From contig JBBHKE010003186.1 of the NCBI GenBank assembly GCA_037447655.1, positions 43,833 through 68,949 on the forward strand: 25,117 bases of DNA, given 5' to 3'. Of the stretch, positions 9,601-19,232 are shown piece by piece; positions within the stretch are counted from its first letter, which is position 1, and every line of letters begins with the position of its first letter. This DNA is from Zygnema cylindricum. Its lineage: Eukaryota > Streptophyta > Zygnematophyceae > Zygnematales > Zygnemataceae. The position numbers and the translations under genes were made by a program. Under the pieces are notes generated by a model that was given only the letters and a program-made list of their open reading frames with translations, did not search any database and was not told the DNA's origin.

Positions 9601-9911
9601 ACGTAGGTGAGGAGATTGTTTGGAAGGAACAGGAATAAGAAAATACAAAATAAGAGTTTGTCTTTATAAGAACGACAAGAGGCGCAAGCTTCCAAAAAAG
9701 GACGCAACGGTTTGTTCGGCGGATATTATTGTACGGATAACATTGTACGAATGTTATGTACGGCTGTACTTTGCGGCGGACCAATCGAGGAACCGACCGC
9801 GTCACTAGCCGTCAGGGGACGTTCTTTGTCTTTTGCGAGAGACTTGCACGACACAGGAACGTGCAGAAACCGTACTTTTTTGGAATCTTCCTAAAAAGTA
9901 CAGATCTACTA
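9601..9911. other. Intergenic, no gene seen
   Basis: Short frames only, none recognisable. The stretch is moderately GC-rich at 9700-9880 and contains several 'tgtacg' words. Confidence 0.4.
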
Positions 9912-10128
9912 CACCGTGAATCGCTATTAGCGTCAATGTTTTTTTCGCCACTTAAAACATCTTTTCTCCGTACACACTTGTCGGATTTTCAATTTGAGAC
10001 CGCCAATCGGAAGCTGAAAATATTGCCTTTCAATCGCAACCGTCAGATCCACAATCCGACAAGTGTGTACGGAGAAAAGATGTTTTAAGTGGCGAAAAAA
10101 ACATTGACGCTAATAGCGATTCACGGTG
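9912..10128. mobile_element. TA-target MITE, short class, copy 5 (near-perfect palindrome)
   Basis: A 217-bp element flanked by TA on both sides (9910-9911 and 10129-10130). The arms, starting CACCGTGAATCGCTATTAG, are inverted repeats for roughly 80 bp on each side with very few mismatches, around a ~60-bp centre. It can therefore fold into one long hairpin. It is the best preserved copy in the window and probably the youngest. It is non-coding. Confidence 0.92.
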
Positions 10129-10149
10129 TAGCTCAAAATTGTGTCGTAT

Positions 10150-10393
10150 AGTGTGGTACGATTACCGTATGTCGATTTTTAGCGTAAATGCTTATTTCGG
10201 CATTTAAAAAAACAAAATTTATCCCTTCACACGTGTAATATTATTAATCTGACGGTTGATTTTAAAGCGATGAGGTTATTAGTTATTACTTTTAAATTGC
10301 CGGTTTATAAATAAAAATTGTAATTATTTTGCGAACTTGAAGAAGATTTTAAGTGGCCGAAAAAAACATTGGCGTTAAATTCGAGACAGGGTG
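10150..10393. mobile_element. Decayed relative of the TA-target short MITE
   Basis: The right half (aagtggccgaaaaaaacatt then ggcgttaaattcg and the end cagggtg before TA) and a left-half 'ttagcgtaaatg...cggcatttaaaa' correspond to the end-proximal blocks of the 9912-10128 element. The left end is too diverged to place exactly. It lies directly behind copy 5. Confidence 0.5.
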
Positions 10394-10677
10394 TATCGTA
10401 CTTTTCAATGATTTCCGGGTCAGAAGGGATAGCTAGTTTTGTCGTATGTGTGGCAAGTTGACAGGGCGGAGAGATTTACTGTTTGTCAAGTACTACTAAA
10501 GAAATGCATAGAATTGTGACGACCGTACTGTAAGTTGACATATATTATACGGACGTTTACAAAACGACAAGTCAAAATTAGGACTACGACTCATAGGACT
10601 GTGCCGTACAAAGGCTGTTGTCGGTGCAAGTTATTTTTCTAGTTCCTGATATTTGGGCGGTGTCCGTACGTAACGAA

Positions 10678-10770
10678 CCGGCGAGTCCAACTGTTTCTTT
10701 GAAGATTGCGTTTGTACGGATGGCGAGTCCAACTATTTCTTTGAAAGTTTGAAGGTTGCGTTTGTACGGA
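10678..10770. repeat. Two-unit imperfect tandem repeat
   Basis: 'ggcgagtccaacTgtttctttgaa' followed by 'ttgcgtttgtacgga' occurs twice in succession. The second unit carries an extra ~10 bases (agtttgaagg) in the middle. It creates a short repeated peptide in a minus-strand frame, but I see no evidence of a gene. Confidence 0.8.
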
Positions 10771-11963
10771 ATAATACGTAGCCGAAAATTCGTCCACGCA
10801 AATGCCGCGAAAATGGTAATGGCGCACTCCCATTGGTTCGCTTTTGAGGCCATCCAATCTGCCAGCGCGATTTTCAGCAGTCCGATTTTTACAGAATCTA
10901 CATTCGACGGCCGGGTATTGCGGTGAGTTTGACCCGAAAGCTGATTTAATTTAAGTCGGTTTCCATGTCATTTTTAAAACCTTAATACGAAGTGAAATGA
11001 GCTTGTCGTTTCCTCCATACTATGAACAACTGTAACATTTTGTCTGGACGTGGTTTTCATTTTTTTGGAATCCAAGTATTCACTTTGAAATGTTGAATCC
11101 TTGTCGTTTCAGAGAATCTTTTCGGAAAAAGGTAAAATAAAAATATATAAAAAAATACCAGCGGCAACAAAATGCCACACTGGCATTCTGGCTTCACATC
11201 ATTTGAATTTTTGTGGAACACTAAAAGTGCACCGGCACAAAGTCCAAAAAATACGCACTGAAAACGAACATCATTCCGTAAACATGGAAAAGCTCCCTAA
11301 GTCGAGCCGTTTTAAGACCCCCGCAGAACCTAGAAACCACGTTAGCACGATTTCCCCCCTGCGGCAAATTTGGATTTTACCGCCGTAAAATAGTTACGGC
11401 TCATAAAAATCGGTACATAGCAATATCCACTTTTTCAAAATTTTCAGGAATGTTTTGTCGTATCTCGTTTTGTGAACATTACTGTTATTTGTTTTGGACC
11501 TTTTTGGTCAAGAGGAAAAATATGACTAGTGTGGATCTGCAATTTGCGCAAAAATGTTTTTAACACAGATTTTTGACATACAACGAACTACAGTACTTTT
11601 CGTACATTACTTTTGTGACAGTCGTACAGAAGTACACAGTTGTACATGTAGAAAATCAATTCGAATCAAATTACGATAAGACTCTGCCACGTGTAAAAAA
11701 GGTTCCGTGAATTGTCACACCGCGGCTAACGTACATCATATGGATAAAATATTTAGATTGCCGGATAAAATATTGTACGTCACCCGTCCAATCAGAAAAT
11801 TGAAAAAAGAATCACGTCAACCATGTCGAATCCGACGAATAAAAGCTGCAAATGAGTGGCAATTCGTAAAGCTATTGGATCTGGGCAGGCTTAAAAGTTT
11901 TAGGCATGAAATCGACGGCAGACGCTTGCATGCGCTTTTTTGGCACGCGTGACGCTATTTTTG
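10771..11963. other. Intergenic, no confident gene
   Basis: Frames at 11101-11388 and 11707-11952 (plus) are short and unrecognised. A possible plus-strand first exon (ATG at 10811, donor-like GTGAGT at 10921) is too weak to call. Base composition is close to the intergenic background. Confidence 0.4.
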
Positions 11964-12157
11964 AGGTTGAAGATGACGTTTTTTGTCGTCGAAGTGGGTC
12001 GAAAAGCACAAGACGACAACTTTTCGTACATCCTAAGTTCAGGGATGACGCAAATTGTACTCTACAAATTTGTGATTCCTTCGTACGGTTCCAACTTAGG
12101 CAGTACGGCGCTAAGTTTTACAGCAAAACCCTTACTTATGCACATGGGGACACACCC
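11964..12157. mobile_element. Partial Harbinger-like MITE (right end)
   Basis: This segment is about 90% identical to 4317-4523 and ends with the same terminal ACATGGGGACACACCC, followed by TTA (12158-12160). No left terminus was found upstream, so this copy is truncated or recombined. Within the shared frame the differences I can see all change amino acids (for example K to N, R to G, C to Y, A to V, Y to S), which argues against a conserved protein. Confidence 0.8.
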
Positions 12158-12160
12158 TTA

Positions 12161-13462
12161 ATCGTATTTACACTTGCTAAAAACGTTGTTAAGTTTTTTT
12201 GATGTAAAAACTACATTTTGCTTGTTTTTTTTGTGTTTTTTTTTTCCGCAGTCTTAACTTGTCATCTATGTTTGTAATCTTCTTTATTTAAGGTACGTTC
12301 TCCAATCTATTAAAGTAAAGTATTTTTTGTCCTTTTCCTCCAAGACAGCCAACAAGGAGAAAATCTTATGACGTACATTTTTTTTGTAAAAACCAAGATA
12401 CTATTTGTGTCATCTTGATACTTAGATCGCAACTTAGAATGTACTACAGCTTTGTCGTCTTGCTATTTTCGACCCACTGCCATGTCATTCCATCTCACGA
12501 GGTGCTTTTATTTAAAGTAACAGTCAATCAGCCAATAGGAAAACGTTGTCGCGTGCGTCACACGTTTTTGAAATTTTTGCAAGAAGGAGAGTACACAATA
12601 TTTTTCCCTGCTCGTCACCCACATGTAAGCAAAAAAATGACGAGCACGTACAGGAAAAAATGGCGAAAGTCTCAAATCTCCACTTTCATTCCTGGGTCCT
12701 CTGCAAAAATGTCTCTCTTCCTCTACATGGAATGAAATACTACAATGCTGGTAAGAAATGAAAAGGCTTTATTTATTTGAATGCCTTTGGTCATACTTTG
12801 ATGGCACGAGTGATGAAAGACAGAAAAACAAAATTGAGATGCCATGGCGGAAAGTTCTAGAATTAATGACATCAACGTTGTCAGAAGGGAGCATGACGTC
12901 AGAATATGACAAAAACCTAAACCTTCGATGTCCAAAGAGTCGACGGAATGCGATTTGACAACATACATTTGTCAACGTCAACAACTTGTCACAAGCTTTG
13001 TAGATGTCTACAACCGTCGCAGGTTATGTAGACGTCTGTAACTGTCACAGATTTGAAGAACAAAGAATTTAACGATTTCGTATCCGAACATCAGAACAAT
13101 TTGAGAAGTACTACGGAGAATCTTAAAAAAAAAACACAGTAACAAAACTAAGTTAAGGCTACATGGGTAATTGTTTTTTTTTATTTTTCTGTAGAGAAAT
13201 TATTTAAAAAAAAAAAAAGTTACCTTATTATTTCAAAGAAATCAGTCAAGTCGTAGAAAATCCAGCGTACCAACCAAAATTTTTATCTACACCAGAATTT
13301 TTTTAAATAAAAACGTGAAATTTGCAATTCAAGAAAAAAACTAAAAACTAAAAAAAATCCCATGTAATTAGACACCCCACCAAACCTACCATCCCGATAC
13401 TTTGTACCGCATAAAAAGCTTTGTACCCTAAAAACCTTGGAAACCCTAAAAAACCTTAAACC
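12161..13462. other. AT-rich region downstream of the nuclease gene, no gene seen
   Basis: It contains a plus-strand frame at 12415-12735 that I do not recognise. A small cluster of repeated 'tgtagacgtctgtaactgtcacag'-like words lies at about 12976-13050, and telo-box-like AAACCCTA words near 13445-13465. It should include the 3' untranslated region of the nuclease on the minus strand. Confidence 0.5.
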
Positions 13463-13845
13463 CTACAACGGAGTCGTCCCTCTCTTCATATAAAAACTAT
13501 CGTCCTCGTCATCTAAAAAGTCGACTTCGTCTCCCAAAATATGAACTTGTTTGTTACTTTTGTCCACTCCATTTCCAAACCTCGCCGTCCTCCCGGCCCA
13601 CTCTCCTTTATCCAAAACTGTGTTACCTTTCACCGTACCCATTTTAACTTCATTTTTCGGTACATTTTTCGGAAAATGTTCCTCCCCAACATTAAAATCG
13701 TCGTCGCAATGATGTACCATTGCGTACTTTGTCCTGTTTTGGCACATTCCTCTCTCTCGGAGGAGCATAACGAGGAGGGAGAGACTTACGGCCGTCATAA
13801 GGCCCAAAGCCGTCGCGAGAATAGGAGCCGCTCGTCGACCTTCAT
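13463..13845 (-). CDS. Nuclease last exon i (transmembrane segment and tail, stop)
   Basis: The acceptor is a long T run ending TTTAG; the first two bases complete an Asp codon with exon h. It encodes EGRRAAP, a ~22-residue hydrophobic helix including GLMTAVSLSLLVMLL, then basic RERG and a ~98-residue tail that is acidic near its end (GDEVDFLDDEDDS), closed by TAG. The basic residues after the helix predict the tail to be cytosolic. S1, P1 and plant nucleases lack this exon; membrane-bound class I nucleases of some protists have a C-terminal anchor, usually with a short tail. Confidence 0.85.
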
Positions 13846-16800
13846 CTAAAAAAAAAAAAAAAACGAGAGGAAAAGGGAAAAAAAAGGAGATATAAGGATA
13901 AAAAAGGAGAGAAAGGGAAAAAACAGGAGGAAAAGGGAAAGAAAAGGAGAAAGAAGTGACAAAACAGGAGAAAGAAGGAAAAGAAGGGAGAAGAAAGGTA
14001 AAGAAAAGGAAAAAGAAAGTGAAAAAAAGTCGAAAAGTACACCGCGAATCGTAATTAGAGTTATGTACGCTAATTCCGTCACCCCAAATTTTGACTCTAT
14101 CACCATAAATAGAGTACATTATTCTAAATTATTCTTTACGTTATTTAAGGTACTTTTTGAATGAGCGTTAATAGCTCTAATACAGTGCCGTTTTAAATAG
14201 TGTGGCGTATGGTCGGTTCCTGACCATGGAAAACTGTACTTTATTAAGTAAAAAAGTACAAATAATGATTTAGTACAGACCGTTTTCATGTAACTGCGTT
14301 TTAACAAACTGCGTAATGCAAACGTCATAATGACGTGAAACTGTACGTTTTGTCAGATTCTGTACCTGTACTTAATTTACAGTGGATATATTCAGCGCCC
14401 AAATTTAAGCCCAAATTAGTTATTGATAAATTAAAGTAAAATTCCTTTTTGAAAAAAATCTATCACACAAATTAGAGTTCATAACTCTATTTTTTTTTTT
14501 TACTTTTTTTACTCTAATTTTTTCTTTACTCTAATTACGATTCACGATGTACATAACCAACCGACATTCACGAGTACACAGTCCATCACTATAAAGTTAG
14601 CGACCTCTAATTCAGTCAACGGTTTTCTTTGACCAGAACTTATTAAAAAGTGTTAAAAACACACTATTTAAGTGTGTCGCCCAAAATTACCCAAAATCAC
14701 CCACCCATACTTTAGTGTACTTGATACTAACATCGCTTCAACTCTAATAACACATTAAACTCTAATAGCAATGAAAGGTGTACTGTATGACGATATTTTA
14801 AAGAAAAAGATAAAATTTGTTGAAAACACAAAAACGGTAGTACGGAAAAAACAAACAAATAAAGAAAGAGAAAAAGTCAAGAGGTGAGAATAATTTGAGT
14901 GAAACTAAGAGACGGATGTGGCATGACGGTTACAATCAAATAAATTACAATCCACGGGGTAAAACTTGATCCAATATGATACGAAAAGTTATAAATATTT
15001 TGTGACAAACACGATCCCTTACAACAAAAAAAGGAAAAGAAAAAGGGACCAAAAAAACGAAAAAAAACGAAAAAAAACGAAAACACAAGGAAACGACAAA
15101 ACAACAAAACAAGAAAACAAGAAAACAAGAAAACAAGAAAACAAGAAAACAAGAAAACAAGAAAACAAGAAAACAAGAAAACAACAAAAACAAAGACAAA
15201 AAAAAATCAAAAATCAAAAACCCAAAAACCCACAACCAACAAAACAACAAAACAACGAAACAACAAAACAACAAAACAAGAAAGACAAAAAAACAAGATA
15301 ACAAAAGAATGGGTACCTCATGATATCTCACATTAAAAAAAACACATACAAGACAACCGAAAACACCACTAAAAGGTTTTTCCTCTCATTTCCTTTCTAA
15401 CAGAAATCATAAACCAATGAAAAAAGCTTCAAGCAAGCGTAAAAACGTTTCACAGGGTTATTTCAAAGTACTTTCCGGGTTTTCGGTTGTAGGATTTTTT
15501 TTTCGTATTTTCCAAATAAATGGGTTTTTAAGAGCTTTTGGAGTACATTTAGGCTTTTTTATGAAAAGGAATCGATCAAAGAAACTCGTCGGAACATGGC
15601 GTGACGTGACAGAAGTGAGGACATGCGACATATGTAGGAATATGAAATGACAAAAAGTGACGTGACAAACAAAACTCTTTCCTTTCTCGCTCTCCCTCTC
15701 TTTTCTCTCGCCCTCCCTCTCTTTTCTCTCGCCCTCTCACTCTCTTTCCCTCTCTCTCATCTCTCATCTTCCCTCTGTCTCTCCCTCTCTCTTTCCCTCT
15801 CTGTCTCTCCTCTCTCTCCCTCTCCCACAAGATAAAGGGACGTGACAAAACATAAGAAATATGAAGTGACAAAAGTTGACGTGACAAAAAAAACTCTCCT
15901 CTCTTCCTCTCTCTCCCTCTCTTTCCCTCTCCCTCTATCTTCCTCTCACTCTGTCTCTCCTTTCTCTCTCTCTCACGAGGCACAAAGGGACGTGAGAAAA
16001 CATAAAAAATACGATGAGACAAAAAGAAACGTGAAGTAAACACTACACGACAAAATTCAACAAAACGAGATCCGCATAAAAAAATCTCGACGAGACCATT
16101 AAAAAAGAAACAAGACAAAAAAAAATTCCAAAACGAAAATCATAATCATAACAACAAAAAAAAAACAAGTTCAAAACTAACCGAAAAAAAAAGAAAGGAG
16201 ATCAACTTACCTTTTCCCACAACTGGACGACAAACATTTGTCGATTCTTTCTTGGTGGGAGGGTGAGGGAAAAGCGCATTTAGGAGTGCACCCAGTCTGC
16301 CATTGTTCCTCCCTCCCTCCCACCCTCCCTCTCTTCAGATAGACCTCATTGTGACTTTCCAAAAAAATAACGGACTTCCCACATGTTCCTGTTTTTCCTC
16401 TCCCTCTTCCTGTCCCTCCCCCTCTCACTCCCTTCCTCTCTCCCTCTCCTTCTCCATACCCTTCCACCTCACTCCCCCTCCCCCTCTCTCTCCCTCTCCA
16501 TCCCCTTTACCCCCTCTTCCCCTCCACCTCTCTCCCCTCTCCTCTCCTCCCCCCCATCTCCCCCTCCCCCTATCACTCCCTCCCCTCTCTCTCTCTCTCT
16601 CTCTCTCTCAGTTTCCCTCCCCCGCTCCCCCTCTCTCTCCCTTTCCCTCTCCTCCCCTTGCCCCCCTATTCCCCAACGGCTCTCTCTCCCTCTCCCTCCC
16701 CTTCTCCCGCCCCCTCTCTCTTGCTCTCTATCTCCCGCTCTCTCCCTCTCCCTCCCCTTCTTGCTCTCCCTTTCCCTCTCCGTCCCCTTCTACCGCTCTC

Positions 16801-19185
16801 TCCTCTCCCACTCTCTGACCCTCCCCTCCCTCCCCCTCCCTCTCTTTCTCCCTCTCCCTCACCTGAAGCCTGCGATTGCCAGCTGGAACTTCACCGCTCT
16901 CTGCAAAAGTCTCTTCTCCCCCCCCCACAACCCCCCACAACCCCCCAGAAAAAGAAAACATAAAAAATTACGGTTTCTCTCCCTCCCCTCCCAACCCTCT
17001 CCCACCCCCCCCAAACCCCCCCAAAAAAGAAAAAAATGAAGTTACAGACAGTTGTGAGAATAACGATAGGTCCCACAAAGAAACAAAAAAAGAAAAGAAC
17101 AAGGAGGGAGGGAGGGAGGGAAGGGAGGGAAGGGAGTGAAGGCAGGGAGGGAGGCAAGAGAGGGAGGGAGGGAAGGGAGGGAAGGGAGGGAGGGAAGGGA
17201 AGAGAGGGAGGGAGGGAAGGGAGGGAGGGAGGGAAGGAAGGGAGGGAAGGGAAGGAGAGAGGGAGGGAGGGAAGGGAGGGAGGGGAGGGAGGGAGGGAAG
17301 GGAGGGAGGGACGGAAGGGAGGGAAGGGAGGGGAGGGAAGGGAAGGAGGGAAGGGAGAGAGGGAAGGGAGGAAAGGGAAGGAGGGAGGAAAGGAGGGAGG
17401 GAAGGGAAGGAGGAAGGGAAAGGAAGGAGGGAAGGGAAGGGAAGGGAGGGAAAGGAAGGGAGGGAAGGGAAGGGAGGGAGGGAAGGGAAGGAGGGAGGGA
17501 AGGGAAGGAGGGAGGGAAGGGAAGGAGGGAGGGAAGGGAAGGAGGGAGGGAAGGGAAGGAGGGAGGGAAGGGAAGGAGGGAGGGAAGGGAAGGAGGGAGG
17601 GAAAGGAAGGAGGGAGGGAAGGGAAGGAGGGAGGGGAGAGGGAGGGGAGGGAAGGGAGGGAGGGAGGGAGGGAAGGGGGGGAGGGAAGCGAGGGAGGGAG
17701 GGGAGGGGAGGGGAGGGAGGGGAGGGAGGGGAAGGAGGGAGGGAAGGAGGGAGGGGAGGGAGGGAGGAAGGGAGGAAAGGAGCGGGGGAAGGGAGGGAGT
17801 GAGGGATGGGAGGGAGGGGAGGGGAGGGGGGGAAGGGAGGGAGGAAAGGGAAGGAGGGAGGGAAGGGAAGGAGGGAAAGAGGGAGGGAGGGAGGGAGGGA
17901 GGGGAGGAAAGGGAGGGAGGGAGGGAAGGGAGGGAAGGAGGGAGGGAAGGGAGGGAAGGAAGGGAAGGAGGGAAGGGAGGGAATAGGGGGGGAAGGAGGG
18001 AAGGGAGGGAAGGAGGGAAGGAGGAAGGGAGGGAATAGGGGGAGAAGGAAGGAGGGAAGGAAGGAGGGAGGGATGGAGGGAGAGAGGGCAGGCAGGGAAA
18101 GAGGGAAGGGAGGGAGGGAAGGGAAGAAGGGAGGGAAGGGAAGAAGGGAGGGAAGGGAAGGGGAGGGAGGGAAGGGAGGGAGGGAAGGGAAGAAGGGAGG
18201 GAAGGGAAGAAGGGAGGGAAGGGAAGGGAAGAGGGGGAGGGAGGGGAGGGAGGGAAGGAGGGAGGGAGGGAAGGAGGGAGGGAGGGGAGGGAAGGGAAGG
18301 AAGGGAGGGAGGGAGGGAAGGAGGGATGGGAGGGAAGGAGGGAGGGAGGGAAGGGAGGGATTGAAGGGAGGGAGGGAGGGAGGGGAGGGATGGGAGGGGG
18401 GAGGGAGGAAGGGAGGGGAGGGAGGGAAGGGAGGGAGGGGAGGGAGGGGAGGGAGGGGAAGGAGGGAGGGAAGGGAGGGAAGGTGGGAGGGAGGGAAGGA
18501 GGGAGGGAGGGAGGGAGGGAGAGAGGGCAGGAGGGAAAGAGGGAAGGGAGGGTGGGAGGGAGAGACAGAGACCTGAGCTTGAGCAGTGTAATCTGCCGGT
18601 ACATCTGTATACTGTCCGACGGAAATATCCCTCGCAAATGGGCCCACATAGACATTCTAAAAAAGAAAAGAAAAGAAAAAAAAACAACTTTTTAAAACAA
18701 TACAGTAAAAAAAAACGACGCACAAAACATGAACAAAGAAAACAAAAAAAGGAAACTATTGTTTTTGTTCCGTTTTGATGCTCCCTACTTGTCTGTCCAA
18801 TCACTGTTTCCCTGTTTTTAGTATGTACATTTATCGATTTCGGGAACAAAATTCACCTGAGAAAATGCCACCTAAAATGTATATATGTACACAAAATAAT
18901 AATAATAAAAATAATAATATATCTGTTGTCCTCATTATAAGCCAACCGATATTAAATGATAAAATGACGATGTTTGACTTTCCTAAAAATCCTGACAAAT
19001 TTCGAAACCCTAAGAAATCGTGACACCCTAAGAAACCCTAAAAAACCGTAAAAAACATAAAACCTTCAAATCGACAGAATTCACTTGAGAAAATGCCAGA
19101 TGGTTGGAACCCCCCATTGGAGCTGAAAGTAGTATATACAATACAAAAGGAGACGTCACCGTCACCACATGCGGCTCTATAAATT

Positions 19186-19232
<47 letters not shown>

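Noticed and set aside
9208-9805. Pro/Ser/Leu-rich and Arg/Glu/Gly-rich frames upstream of the kinase
   Set aside because: Microsatellite artefacts of the GA/CT array.
10811-10921. Possible plus-strand first exon (ATG at 10811, GTGAGT at 10921)
   Set aside because: No downstream exon or family match could be found, and the composition is not distinct from the background.
15107-15183. Regular short repeats resembling a CRISPR array
   Set aside because: The units are 8 bp with no spacers, and the sequence is eukaryotic; it is a plain microsatellite.
14877-15331. Hydrophobic minus-strand frames that could mimic a membrane protein
   Set aside because: They arise from the AAAACAAG microsatellite read as Phe/Leu/Cys/Val repeats. 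The true membrane segment of the nuclease is in the exon at 13463-13845, supported by phase.
16891-18849. Very long open frames (up to 652 codons) on both strands, rich in Pro/Ser/Leu or Gly/Arg/Glu
   Set aside because: They all run through the purine tract. Any frame of (GGGAAGG)n without stops gives this, on both strands and in several frames at once. Real exons at 16863-16900 and 18573-18656 show that the tract is intronic.
18995-19060. CCCTAAA-like words suggesting an interstitial telomere
   Set aside because: Only a few non-contiguous copies with variable spacing (ccctaagaaaccctaaaaaacc). The same words recur in the duplicated copy, and a similar scatter occurs near 13445; not a telomeric array.
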